From Hymenopus coronatus (lineage: Eukaryota; Arthropoda; Insecta; Mantodea; Hymenopodidae), in the NCBI GenBank assembly GCA_030762935.1, contig CM060898.1, positions 102,059,281-102,123,280 on the forward strand: a DNA stretch of 64,000 bases. Reading direction: 5' to 3'. Made by a program: the position numbers and the translations under genes. The notes beneath the pieces are model-generated. The model was not told the DNA's origin. It did not search any database and was given only the letters and a program-made list of their open reading frames with translations. Shown one piece after another: positions 11,601 through 22,290 of the stretch. The first letter of the stretch is position 1; each line of letters begins with the position of its first letter.

Positions 11601-12480
11601 ATAAGTGAGGACGCAATCGGGTGGAATAGTAGAGAAATTAATTTTTTTCGACTGTGTGATGATGGTCACATGGGAGTTATGATGCATTGTGGGTAAAGAA
11701 TGATGCATTATGGGATACCTCAACGCCAAGTTGGCGGTCTTTCTGACTAATCATAAAGAAGCAGCCATGACAGTAAATCTGCTATATAAGTAGAAGATTG
11801 TATGATGTCAGGGTACTCTAACACTCTTGCACCATTTCATACACGCAGTCGCTATGTACGCGTAATCGCTGTCGGGCAGTCAGCCGATCATGTGCGCGTA
11901 ATTACAGTTGAGAACACTCACCGTTAAGTTCAAGACGCATACTCGTAGTAAAATTATTATACGGTTAATAAATTATGTGAAGTGAAGTTAATAAATTAAA
12001 GTAATCAGTTTTATAAGTGAAGTTAAGTTACGTCATCAAAGCAGGAAAGCTCCTAGAAATAGAATTATTTGGATTGTAAAGGAAAGTGATTGTCTACATG
12101 TCTTACATCTAGTCAAGAATAAAACGAGTAGATAAAGTAAAGTAACTATTTCGCAAGACCACTCCCAAACTACCCTCATTGCTGTTACCACTCGAGTGAG
12201 TCAATCATCATGCAGACTGAGCTACACCCTCCATGGCGCTCCCTCCCTGTCCGGATTCTGCCGCCCTTTGAAATTACACTCATCACATCCTCTCTTCCAG
12301 GGGTCTGACGTCAATAAACCAGTAGCTGACGTGGAATACCCCTACAAAATTTCCTTTTCTCTCTCTCACTCACACACTCGCACACTGTAACCATTTATTT
12401 CATAACGCTGAATAAACAGAACCTAATTTTGATATGCAGTTGTCTTATTTTTGCCCAGCTATTCAAGAAAACATATTTAA
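11601..12480 (+). other. Candidate solo LTR or promoter-bearing insert
   Basis: This segment contrasts with flanking PQ DNA. It contains TATATAAG at 11,783-11,790 and a TCAGG initiator-like sequence whose A is at 11,810, a spacing of 27 bp that suits an arthropod core promoter. AATAAA-type signals occur near 12,117 and 12,408. No long frame exists. A solo LTR beginning near TGTGTGATGATGG (about 11,657) is possible, but I could not define a convincing TG...CA pair or target duplication. Confidence 0.25.
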
Positions 12481-13049
12481 GGTTACCAGGGCAGTATATG
12501 GTCAGTAGGGACTACCATAAATCTGCGAAGAACGGAACTATCTTTTCGGTGGTCTAAATGGGTTTATTGAACTCTTGTACCCTTCCATCCCCTCCCCAGC
12601 ACCATCAATACGTGAGACACACCGTGTTCGACGAATAAAGTTTTACGACTTTGACTGCACCAAATCAGGTTTCAATTTCTCTTACTAATGACTTGACACA
12701 AGAATACCGCCAGTTTTTATAGCTGCTCCATTTCCCTCTTCTGTGTATAAATGGCCCGGAATGCCACTCACAATCTCTACTTTCAAACGACTCCTAACTT
12801 AAATACTTGAGCCAGAAGAGAATTGAAAAAAAAAAAAAAAAAAAATAGAAAACACGGGCTAGTTTTTAACATGTGAAACGGAACTTCTTAAAAAATGTAA
12901 TTCTTAGCATTCTTGTCACAAACTCTGAATTAGCATTCACTGAACACAATGCCTCCCAAAATGATACCCCTAATTTCTAGAAGCTACACTGTTTTTGCAA
13001 TGAATTTAAGTAAATAAAAAAAATCTAGCTGTTCAATATACATTTCTTA
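12481..13049 (+). other. Poly(A)-terminated segment plus a fragment of the S1/S2 repeat
   Basis: The stretch up to 12,825 ends in about 20 A residues (12,826-12,845), suggesting a retrotransposed 3' end of unknown origin. The following 12,890-12,990 (ATTCTTAGCATTCTTGTCAC) resembles 17,645-17,740 and 21,140-21,210, so it is a third, short copy of the sequence found in the two paralogous S blocks. Confidence 0.4.
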
Positions 13050-13853
13050 CAAAAAATTGTTCTGTTATCTACATCATGATATTCTGGATAAACAATGGCT
13101 GAAATGTTCTTATTACTTGCTTCTTTGTAATAGAAGGAAAATTAAGCAATACACTAGGCTAAAGTGATAGTCAAATGTTTAAAAGCGTTTTGTGTGAAAC
13201 AATTCAGGTTCGGTTCGCTTTGCATGGCGAGCAGTAAAACAAGATAAATCAAACGAAATGTGGCTTCCTATTTGAGAAAAGTTAGGTAGTTTAAAATTGA
13301 AAGCAACAACAAGGAATATCTCGAAAATTGGCAACTCTATTAGAAAAACGTATATGATATATATTACGCATTTTAACGAAATCTACATATTTTGTTTAGC
13401 TCGCTTTTATATATCTTTCGGTTTTTACAGTTATACAAAATTCTGCAACATTTATTCAGAATAAAGAGGTCTTCAGATACTATTATCAGAAAATTCAAAG
13501 TATGCATTTGTTGTGATTTAAACGCCTTTTATATTCGGCATTTTAACCAAAATCGTTAGTCATTTTTGAGAAATACACAATTTTAAAACATTTTCCATGT
13601 AAGGGGTAGTTTGTTATTGGGGGATTTTCTTAACAATATTCGTGTCATATCCTTGGAATATACTAAATGTAAATACTATTCAATTCACGGTCTTTACATT
13701 TTTGAGCTATGTTCTCCACAGGCACACACTGACCTTTATTTAAATATTTTGGGATCTCAAAACATGTATTTCCTGTGAAATCTCGAAATAAAATTTTAGG
13801 TGGAATGCAATACTTTATATATAGCTACACTGTGTATATAGTAGTGTAGAACA
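13050..13853 (-). mobile_element. PQ element, diverged, Q end decayed
   Basis: The body order (TGTTCTTATTACTTGC, then CAGAATAAAGAGGTC, then TTTTCTTAACAATATTCGTG) is that of a minus-oriented PQ copy. The P end is an eroded hairpin (CTACACTGTGTATATAGTAG) at about 13,822-13,850. The Q terminal block is not clearly preserved. Confidence 0.65.
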
Positions 13854-14055
13854 GCGCTGTTCAACTTTCTTACGTATTTGGGCACATTTAACTCACACAT
13901 AATCACGCGCTGAGGCCCCCACTATTCCGACCACCACCACTGCTACAAAGATGTTTCAGTGTAAAAGTATTTTAAATAATTACAACTGCATAGTTTTATA
14001 ACTTACATAATTAGTGTGTAGTTTGGCAGAATACATTCACTGCAAGTGCAAAAAA

Positions 14056-14951
14056 TCTGATGTGTACCATTCACAAGACTTTCTCTACATCCCTGCAACA
14101 AATTATTCTTTAAAAATCTTATACTTCTATTTACTTTATGCTAATCAGAAAAAAAATTAGTAGAAATAGTCTTATTACTTGCTTCCTTGTAAGTAGGAGC
14201 GAAATAAGGGACTACCATAGGTTAAAGTGATAGTCAAAAGCTGGCTGCTATGTCAATGAAGTTCCTTTGTTTATATGGATAGGAGTTGACAAGTTCCTGT
14301 ATGAGAAAAGTATACGTTTTTCATAGCAGAAACCAAAAATAAGGAATGTCTCAAAAACGACGAACTCCACGAAAAAAATGTATATAACATAAATTGTGTG
14401 TTTTAACGTGCTCTATATTTTTTGTGTAGTAACTTTTTGTCCACCTCTTACGGTTTAGCAGTTATTCAAAATTCAGCAAAATTCATCCAGAATAAACTAC
14501 TCTTCAGAAGCTAAACCCAGAAACTTCAAGATATACATTTCATTTGTCAGGTAAACATGTTTAATATACGAAATTTTAATCATAATTGTTAGAACCATTT
14601 TTGAGAAAATCAGAATTTTCGAAAAACGTTCCTTGTAAAGGGTAGTTGGGGGTGGGGGATTTTTCTCAAAATCTTCGTGTCGCATCCCTGGAAAATACTA
14701 AACTTAAATACCAAGTTTGGTATTTTACCGACTTTTCGTTTTTGAGTTATCGTGTTCACAGGCACACGGACACACTGACACACGGACACACGAACACATG
14801 GACACACACACGGACATTTTTGTGAAAATGCTTTTTTTGGGTATTGGGGACCCTAAAACATATATTTCCGGTGAAATCTCGGTATCGAATTTTTGGGTGG
14901 AGTGCAATACCTTCTCTATACACTATGTACATAGTGCGTATAGAGAAAGTA
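14056..14951 (-). mobile_element. PQ element, complete
   Basis: The Q end TCTGATGTGTACC begins at 14,056. The body is well preserved, with the tract of repeated CACGGACACAC at 14,764-14,812, and the hairpin (CACTATGTACATAGTG) leads to TATAGAGAAAGT at the P end. The Q sub-terminal repeat is CTCTACA, so the inverted repeat has one transition-type mismatch. Confidence 0.9.
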
Positions 14952-15199
14952 AAAATCCAATGTGTAGCTAAAACCAGCTGTTTTAATGCGCCATCTAGAT
15001 GTGAGTCTGTCAAACTGCATTGGTACTTATTCTTGCTGATGCTCATGGAAAATAATGTGATCTCGTAAAAATATCTTGAACCATAAAAATAATAAGTTTT
15101 CAAAGCTACCTACCATATTTATTCCTGTCCACCAGAGTCCAGAAATTGCTTTATCTTGATAAACATGATTTCAAATATATATCTTCTGAAGGTTTAATT

Positions 15200-16285
15200 T
15201 TTACATTTCTAATTGTTCAAGATTATAGTTTCCAAAGATCTCGCATATCCTACCTCCAAGTACATTAATGTTAATAGAATTTGAAGATGCTGGGCAAAAA
15301 ATAGAACAATAAAGTGATACCTACGGTTTCCATAATTGATTTCAAAGTTGGAAAACGTGATAGAGAATGTCCACATGTTTAGTTTCCTCTGAAAAGGATT
15401 TACAGTACTTATCATGGCTCCGATTTCTTTCCTGCAATTCGAGGTTCAGCTTATTTTATTTTGAGGTGATATCTACCAAGAAACCTAAGTCAACGAACCA
15501 TGGTATCTCATCAAGTTCTTGACAATATAACCCGGGCGATGATTCCAAAATCTCTTATCTCATCCAGAAGAATACAGAATCGTTCCAGAGTTCTCTCCTT
15601 ACTAAGCCATCTTATCTTACATTTGCATTAAGAAGTATGTCGCCATGCTCAGAATCTGTTGTATTCAAAAGATTTCTGAACAGTTGATGACGTGATATCT
15701 ACACTACACGAGTTACAATTTTCTTAACATGGTCAAATTTTAAAACATTATCCTGGTGGATAATACAGTGATAAGGAAGAAATTTTTGAAATGAATTATT
15801 TTTAGCTCAAAGAGCAAGAAACGCAGTATTTCCAGTCAATGAGGACGCTCCATCAGTTGTTATAGCAACAAGTTTAGTGAGTGGAATGTTATTCTTTTCG
15901 CAAATTTCAGGAATGCATTAAATGTGTCTTCTCTGCTAGTACGTTCATGAAGTGGCAGCACTTATACAAATTCCTCTTTAACTTTAAAGTCATGAAAGAC
16001 CATTCAAATAAACAAACACAACTGTCCAGCATCCAAATATCAATGCTTTCATCAAACTGGAAGTGAAAAATATTCGCACGATTGCATTTCCTGATATAAT
16101 TGAGATTCTAAATTCTTAGAAAGGTTTTCAACGCGTCTAGTAAGAGTTTAGTAAGACTGAAGTATTTTTATAGCAGACTTGCGAACAAATTTATTTTTGT
16201 GACCATCAAACAGAGATTCCGCGGCACTGATTATTGCTTCTTTAACTGCTTCCTTGTCACTAAAAGGTTTCTTTCCTTTTCGCTA
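15200..16285 (-). pseudogene. hAT-type (ZBED5/GTF2IRD2-like) transposase relic
   Basis: The minus-strand translation, pieced over several frames and stops, shows a recognisable order. Near 16,250 it gives KKPFSDKEAVKEAIISAAES, then RRVENLSKNLESQLYQEMQS (about 16,120-16,060), KLVAITTDGASSLTGN around 15,880-15,835, YHCIIHQDNVLK near 15,770-15,735, and close to 15,415 the 68-codon frame MISTVNPFQRKLNMWTFSI. In family terms this is the catalytic core and C-terminal region of the hAT-derived proteins related to ZBED5 and GTF2IRD2 repeats. The BED finger and the extreme C-terminus are not seen. Many stops make it an old relic. Confidence 0.65.
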
Positions 16286-16289
16286 AAAC

Positions 16290-16648
16290 ATTGCCACGTT
16301 ACTATTTTGCTGAACTGGATTTGTAAATAACGTTGCTGCAATGATAATTTACATTTTAAGAATATAAATCTCTGTTTTCGTAATTCAGAATTAACAGGAA
16401 ATTCACTATTAAGGTTTGTGTGATTATCGAGAAATTACGCTCTAGATTACTTTTTTTGGGAACACACACACTATTGTTACACAACTATTAAAACTGTCTT
16501 TGTCTCTTAATCACATCCATCCTAAACAAGAGACATAACTGAACCTAGATTCACAGTCTCTCAGGCTAGACTGAATGTTTGTTTAAAAACCTGACTCCGT
16601 ATAACTATAATCGACAGCTTTGCTTAAATCAATACAAACAGCAATTTT
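16290..16648. other. Unassigned AT-rich sequence
   Basis: It lies between the hAT relic and the next PQ copy. It may include decayed 5' parts of the hAT element, but I see no terminal repeat or further protein match. Confidence 0.25.
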
Positions 16649-17376
16649 ATTTTCTTTTCACGTACTATGTACATGTGTAAAGAGAAGGTATTGTATTGCA
16701 CCTAAAAATCCAATACAGAGATTTCACCGGGAATATATGTTTTGGGATCTATGAGTACAAAAGAAATCATTTATAGAAAAATGTCCGTGTGTGTTGGCGG
16801 GGGGGGGGGGCAGTATGGCTCAAAAACGAAAAGTCCGTTAAATACCAAACTTGATATTTAAGTTTAGTATCTTCCAAGGATGCGACACGAAAATCTTCAA
16901 AAACAATCCCTTCACCACAAACTATCCCTTATATGGAATTTTGATTTTCTCAAAAATGGCACTGTTTTGCATTAAAATCTCTTATATTTAATATAATTTC
17001 ATGACAAATAAAATATATACGTTGAATTATCTGGGAATAGCCTCTGAAGACATATTTATTCTGGATTCATTAATCGTTTTCAAGATATTCCTTGTTATAT
17101 GTTTCAGTTTTAAAACTGTCTCATACCGAAACTTGTCAACTCCTGGTTACACAAAGAAACGGTTTTAAATATCACAGCAACCAATTTTTAAAACATTTGC
17201 CTGTCGGTTTATCCTAGTGTATTCCCTAATTTGCCTTCTGCTTATAAGGAACTATGTAATAGAACTATTTCTACTGGTCTTTAACTCAATTAGCATGAAA
17301 TAGATGGGAGAATAAGCTTATTAACAATAATTTATTCAGAGATGTAGAGAAATTCGTGTGAATGGAACACATCGGA
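16649..17376 (+). mobile_element. PQ element with internal deletions
   Basis: The P end is weak (TTTTCTTTTCACG) but the hairpin core ACTATGTACATGTG and the GTCCGTGTGTG block followed by a 14-G run (16,798-16,811) are present. It ends GTGTGAATGGAACACATCGGA. The copy is shorter than usual, with missing sequence around the TTACTACACAAAA block. Confidence 0.75.
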
Positions 17377-18617
17377 TTTTTTAAAGGAATGAACTTTCTG
17401 TTTGAGATGAAGCTTTCTTTGTTGGGATTAAAGTGACTCTGTACAATTCCCAACAATTGAGAACTAGTATTTGTTGAGGAAAATAATGAGCAAGTTTCAT
17501 AGTCATGGGTGTGTACTAGGAATATATTCGGAAGGTAGTAATTTTGTCCTGAAATTTGATTTAAAATTAGAAACTTAAAATAAAAATTTGGTTCCTAATG
17601 GAAATCGGACGCCACATTCGACAGGCCTGGTGTAGAGAAAGCAAAAAATGATATTCTCAGCATTCTTTTCACAAATTCGGAATTATTATTCACGGAGCAA
17701 AGCATCTCCATAAATTATATCTTTGATATATGGGCCTTAGAGGTACCCATAAGTGAAAATTGAGCGAAAACCTTGAAAAAACTCAATTTTTGTTCTTAGG
17801 TCTATTATCAAAAACGGATCATCTAGTTTCATAACCTGTATTCGAAGTCTATTACTGATAGTTTCATAGTCTGTATTCAAAGTCTATTACTGATAGTTTC
17901 ATAGTCTGTATTCAAAGAATAGTACTGATAGTTTCATAGTCTGTATTCAAAGAATATTACTGATAGTTTCATAGTCTGTATTCAAAGAATATTACTGATA
18001 GTTTCATAGTCTGTATTCAAAGTCTATTACTGATAGTTTCATAGTCTCTATTCAAAGAATATTACTGATTGTTTCATAGTCTGTATTCAAAGTCTATTAC
18101 CGATTGTTTCATAGTCTGTATTCAAAGAATATTACTGATTGTTTCATAGTCTGTATTCAAAGAATATTACTGATTGTTTCATAGTCTGTATTCAAAGAAT
18201 ATTACTGATTGTTTCATAGTCTGTATTCAAAGAATATTACTGATTGTTTCATAGTCTGTAGTCAAAGAATATTACTGATTGTTTCATAGTCTGTATTCAA
18301 AGTCTATTACTGATTGTTTCATAGTCTGTATTCAAAGTCTATTACTGATAGTTTCATAGTCTGTATTCAAAGTCTATTACTGATAGTTTCATAGTCTGTA
18401 TTCAAAGTCTATTACTGATAGTTTCATAGTCTGTATTCAAAGTCTATTACTGATTGTTTCATAGTCTGTATTCAAAGTCTATTACTGATAGTTTCATAGT
18501 CTGTATTCAAAGAATATTACTGACTATAATAATTTACAAGAGTTTTTAAATGTTCCAGTGCACAGAGCCACACTTTCCTTTAGAATTTCAAAGCTGTTTT
18601 TCTCACTTTCTATTTTT
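17377..18617 (+). repeat. Segment S1, left copy of a duplicated block
   Basis: From 17,394 to 17,823 this segment aligns by eye with 20,837-21,310: GGGATTAAAGTGACTCTGT, TTTCATAGTCATGGGTGTGT, CCTGAAATTTGATTTAAA and GGAGCAAAGCAT are shared in the same order. After the 35-bp array the homology resumes (TTTACAAGAGTTTTTAAAT at 18,532; compare 21,359). Each copy is followed by a plus-oriented PQ element, so the duplication probably includes those elements. A short GTGTAGAGAAAGC at about 17,629 looks like a PQ end. Confidence 0.7.
17824..18523 (+). repeat. Minisatellite, 20 units of exactly 35 bp
   Basis: Units start at 17,824 and recur every 35 bp with no indel through 18,523. The unit reads TAGTTTCATAGTCTGTATTC followed by AAAGAATATTACTGA. 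Variation is concentrated at two places: the second base (A or T) and bases 25-26 (AA or TC). The T variant fills units 8-15 and 19. The TC variant occurs in units 1, 2, 6, 8 and 14-19. The first unit is the most diverged. There are no spacers, so this is a tandem repeat and not a CRISPR array. Confidence 0.97.
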
Positions 18618-19480
18618 TACTTTCTCTACACGTACTATGTACATAGTGTACAGAGAAGGTAGGTATTGCATTCCACCCAAAATTTCATACCCGTATTTTA
18701 ACGGAAATAGACGTTTTAGGGTCCCCTATATTAAAATAAAAGTATTTTTAGAAAAAGATCCGTGTGAGTGCCCATGTGTCAATATGTTGTGTGTCATTGA
18801 ACGCGATAACTCTAAAACGAAAAGTTGCTAAGATACCAAACTTGGTATATAAGGTTAGTATCTTCCAAGGATGCGACACGAAGATTTTGAGGAAAATCGC
18901 CCCGACCCCAAACTACCGTTTACATGGAAAAATTTTCGAACATTTTGATATTCTCAAAAATGGCTCTAACGACTTTGATTAAAATACCATAAATTAAAAA
19001 TATTTACACAATAAATAAAACGTATATCTTGAATTTTCTGGATATAGCCTCCGAGGACCTCTTTATTCTGGATGAATTTTGCTGGATTTTGCAAGAGATA
19101 GACATAAACTTACTACACAAAATATGTAGATCTCGTTGAACAAACACAATTTATGTCATAAATTTTTTTTCGTGGAATTGAACGTGTCTGAGATATTCTT
19201 TGTTATTGATTTCAGTTTTAAAATACTTTTAACTTTCCACATGCGGGAAGTTCTCAACTCCTGCAATGCAAAGAAACGGATTTCATCCAAATGGCAACCA
19301 ATTTTTAAAACATTTGACTATCTTTTTAGCCGAGTTTAAACCATTATTTTTCTCCTGCTTTACAAGAAAGCATTTCTGCTAATCCTTATCTCGATTAACA
19401 TGAAGCAGATAGAAGAATAAGATTTTTAACAATAATATGTTAGAGATGTAGAGCAAGTCTTGTGAATGGAACACATGAGA
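18618..19480 (+). mobile_element. PQ element, complete
   Basis: ACTTTCTCTACA at 18,619-18,630 and TGTAGAGCAAGT at 19,448-19,459 form the inverted repeat with one mismatch. The hairpin reads ACTATGTACATAGTGTACAG. This copy shares the local duplicated TAGG after GAGAAGG (GAGAAGGTAGGTATTGC) with the copy at 21,446, a diagnostic sign that the two are paralogues of one insertion. Confidence 0.9.
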
Positions 19481-19486
19481 TTTCAA

Positions 19487-20830
19487 GTTTATCTACACGT
19501 ACTATGTACATAGTGTATAGAGAAGGTGTTGTAATGCACCCAAAAATTCGATACGAAGATTTTACTGGAAATATATTTTTAGGAGCACCTGAATAAAAAA
19601 AAGAATTTTCAACAAAGATCCTGTGTGTCTGTCTGCGTGTCTGTCTGTCTGTGTCTGTGGACAGTATATCTCAAAAACAAAAAGTCCGTGAAATACCAAA
19701 CTTGATATTTAAGTTCAGTAACTTCCAAGGATGCGACACGAAGCTTTTCAAGAAAATCCCTCCACCCCGATCTGTCCTTTACCTGGAAAAAATTTTCCAA
19801 ACTTTGATTTTCTGAAAAATTGCTCTAAAGCTTTTCACTAAAATCTCTTATGTTAAGATAATTATATTCCAAATAGAGATAGAGGAAAACTTAATACAAA
19901 AAATGTAGATCACGATAAAACACACAAATTATATCATATACACGTGTTTTTCGTGGAGTTGATCGTTTTTGAGAATGTCCTCGTTATTGGTTTCAGCTTT
20001 GAAAATAGTATACTTATTGGAATAATTGTTTTTTCACACAAGCCGTGTGTAGGACAGGAGTTGGATAGGTAGAGTCAGACTGAAAAATTCAATGCCACAG
20101 CCGGAATTTAAACCACGGATCTCCCGATCTCTAGCCGGTTGCTCAGCCACTGAGCTACCATGGCAACATGCTGGCCTACCATTGAATTTTTCAGCTGACT
20201 CGCATGTTTCCTGATAAACCACAAGATGCTCTCAAATTATTTTGAGATGACAACTCCAATGGCGACTTACAGTGTTGTATGTACTTTAGACCCAGGATTG
20301 ATAGTATAGCTAACTATTAGGTCAATTGAAACCTGGAACTTAAAGTACTTACAACATTGTAAGTCGCCATAGGGGTTGTCATCCCAAAAAATTTGAGAGC
20401 ACCTTATGGTTTACCGGGAAACATGCGAGTCAGCTGAAAAATTCAATGCTAGGCCAGCACGTTACCATGGTAGCTCAGTGGCAGAGCAACCGACTAGAGA
20501 TCAAGAGATCCGTGGTTCAAATCCCGGCTATGGCATTGAATTTTTCAGTCTGACTCTACCTGTCCAAACTTATACGTTTCTCATACGGGAATTTGTAAAA
20601 TCCTGTCCATAGAAACAAAGGAACTTCAGTCACATAGCAACCAGCTTCTGACTAATACTTTAGCCTATGCTACTCCCTTATTTCGCTTCTACTTACAAGG
20701 AAGCAAATAATAAGACTACTTCTGCTAATTTTTACTCGATTAGCATAAAATAAATAGAAGTGTAAACTTTTTAACAATAAGTTGTTGCAGAGATGTAGAG
20801 AAAGTCGTGGGAAGGAACACATCAGATTTT
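19487..20830 (+). mobile_element. PQ element split by a fold-back element
   Basis: It starts TTTATCTACACGTACTATG with the hairpin intact. The body runs to about 20,010 (GCTTTGAAAATAGTATACTT). After the fold-back insert it resumes at about 20,567 (AACTTATACGTTTCTCATAC) and ends with TGTAGAGAAAGTC and GGAACACATCAGA. The junctions suggest a short repeated ATACTTA/ACTTATA at the insertion point. Confidence 0.8.
20055..20566. mobile_element. Fold-back element with a tRNA-like module in each arm
   Basis: The left arm (about 20,059-20,300) and right arm (about 20,320-20,566) are reverse complements with scattered differences. Paired stretches include GGTAGAGTCAGACTGAAAAA with its complement at the right end, and GTTGTCATC with GATGACAAC. 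Each arm contains a tRNA-like sequence: in the right arm ATGGTAGCTCAGTGGCAGAG (a D-arm-like GCTC...GAGC) and GTGGTTCAAATCCCGG (box-B-like), and in the left arm the same on the minus strand. Inside each arm the tRNA-like part is itself flanked by inverted CATTGAATTTTTCAG and CTGAAAAATTCAATG. It interrupts a PQ element. Confidence 0.8.
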
Positions 20831-21445
20831 TTAAAGGAGTGAACTTACTGTTTGCGACAAAACTTTAATTTTTTGGGATTAAAGTGACTCTGTCTCCAAT
20901 TCTTAAATATTGAGGTTTAATATTTGTTGACGGAAATAATGAGTCAGCTTTGAGTGTACAAATGTAAATTTCATAGTCATGGGTGTGTACTAGAAAGATA
21001 TTTAGAAGGTGGTAATTTTCTCCTGAAATTTGATTTAAAGTTACAAACTCTCAAAATAAAAATTTTGTTAATGAAGGGCGATAGGAAATCACATTTTTTG
21101 CGCGCATTGGTCAGGGCTGGTGTAGAGAAAGTAAAAATGCAATTCTTAGTATTATTTTCACAATATCTGAAGTATTATTAATGGAGCAAAGCATGTCCAT
21201 AAATGATATCTCTGATATACGGGTCTTAGGGTACCCATTAGTGAAAATTGAACGAAATCCTTGAAAAACTCAATTTTTGTTCATATGTCTATTATTAAGA
21301 GTAAATCATCTGGTTTCATAGCCTGTATTTTGCGTCTATTACTGAGTATTAGAAATAATTTTACAAGAGTTTTTAAATATTCCTGAGCATAGAGCCAAAA
21401 ATTCCTTTATAATTACGAAGCTATTTTTCTCGCTTTCTGTTTTTT
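20831..21445 (+). repeat. Segment S2, right copy of the duplicated block with a single 35-bp unit
   Basis: This is homologous to S1 at 17,394-18,617. The position of the S1 array is occupied by just one 35-base unit at 21,311-21,345 (TGGTTTCATAGCCTGTATTT followed by TGCGTCTATTACTGA). It therefore looks like the unexpanded state of the minisatellite locus. A PQ-end-like GGTGTAGAGAAAGTA occurs near 21,119. Confidence 0.75.
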
Positions 21446-22290
21446 TACTTTCTCTACACGTACTATGTACATAGTGTACAGAGAAGGTAGGTATTGCATT
21501 CCACCCAAAGATTCGATACCGAGATTTCACCGGAAATACATGATTAAGGGTCCCGTGTATCCAAAAAAAGTATTTTTTGGAAAAAGGTTGGTGTCTGTGT
21601 GTGTGTGTCCATGTGTCTGTGAAAACGATAACTCAAAAACGTAAAGTCGCCAAGATACCAAACTTGAGCATCTTCCAAAGATGCGACACGAAGCTTTTGA
21701 GGAAAATCTCCCGACTCCAAACTACCCTGTACATGAAAAATATTTTGAAAATTTTTATTTTCTCAAAAATGTCTCTAACAATTTTGATTAAAATACCACA
21801 CATTAAAGATACTTACACGATAAATAAAATGTATATCTTGAATTTTCTGGGAATAGCCACTGAAGACCTCTTTATTCTGGATGAATTTTTCTGACATTGC
21901 ATAACTAGTAAACCGAAAGAGATAGGCAAAAACTTGCTACACAAAATATGTAGATCTCGTTGAGACACACAATTTATACTATATACATTTTTTTCTTGGA
22001 ATGTACCTTTTTTGAGAAATTGCTTGTTATCGGTTTCAGTTTTAAAATAATTTTAATGTTTCACTTACGGGAACTTCTCAACTCCTGGCAACGCAAAGAA
22101 ACGAATTTCATCCAAGTGGTAACCAGCTTTTAAAACATTTGACTATCGTTTTAGCCTAGTGTATTCCATTATTTTTCTTCTGCTTACAAGAAAGCATTTC
22201 TGCTAATGTTTATCCGATTAGCATGAAGCAGATAGAAGAATAAGCATTTTAACGATAAGAGAAGGTCGTGTGAATGGAACACATATTTTT
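21446..22290 (+). mobile_element. PQ element, complete, paralogue of the copy at 18,618
   Basis: It starts TACTTTCTCTACACG and shares the GAGAAGGTAGGTATTGC variant with the 18,618 copy. The GT tract is (GTGTCTGTGTGTGTGTGTC) at 21,590-21,608. The Q end has a local deletion (GATAAGAGAAGGTC) and closes with GTGTGAATGGAACACAT. Confidence 0.85.

Noticed and set aside
17824..18523. Possible CRISPR array from regularly spaced repeats
   Set aside because: The 35-bp units are directly adjacent with no spacers, and the window is eukaryotic. It is a minisatellite.
20406..20612. Functional tRNA gene in the right arm of the fold-back
   Set aside because: A- and B-box-like motifs and a D-arm are present, but the anticodon and acceptor stems do not pair properly and an inverted copy lies nearby. 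It is a tRNA-derived repeat.
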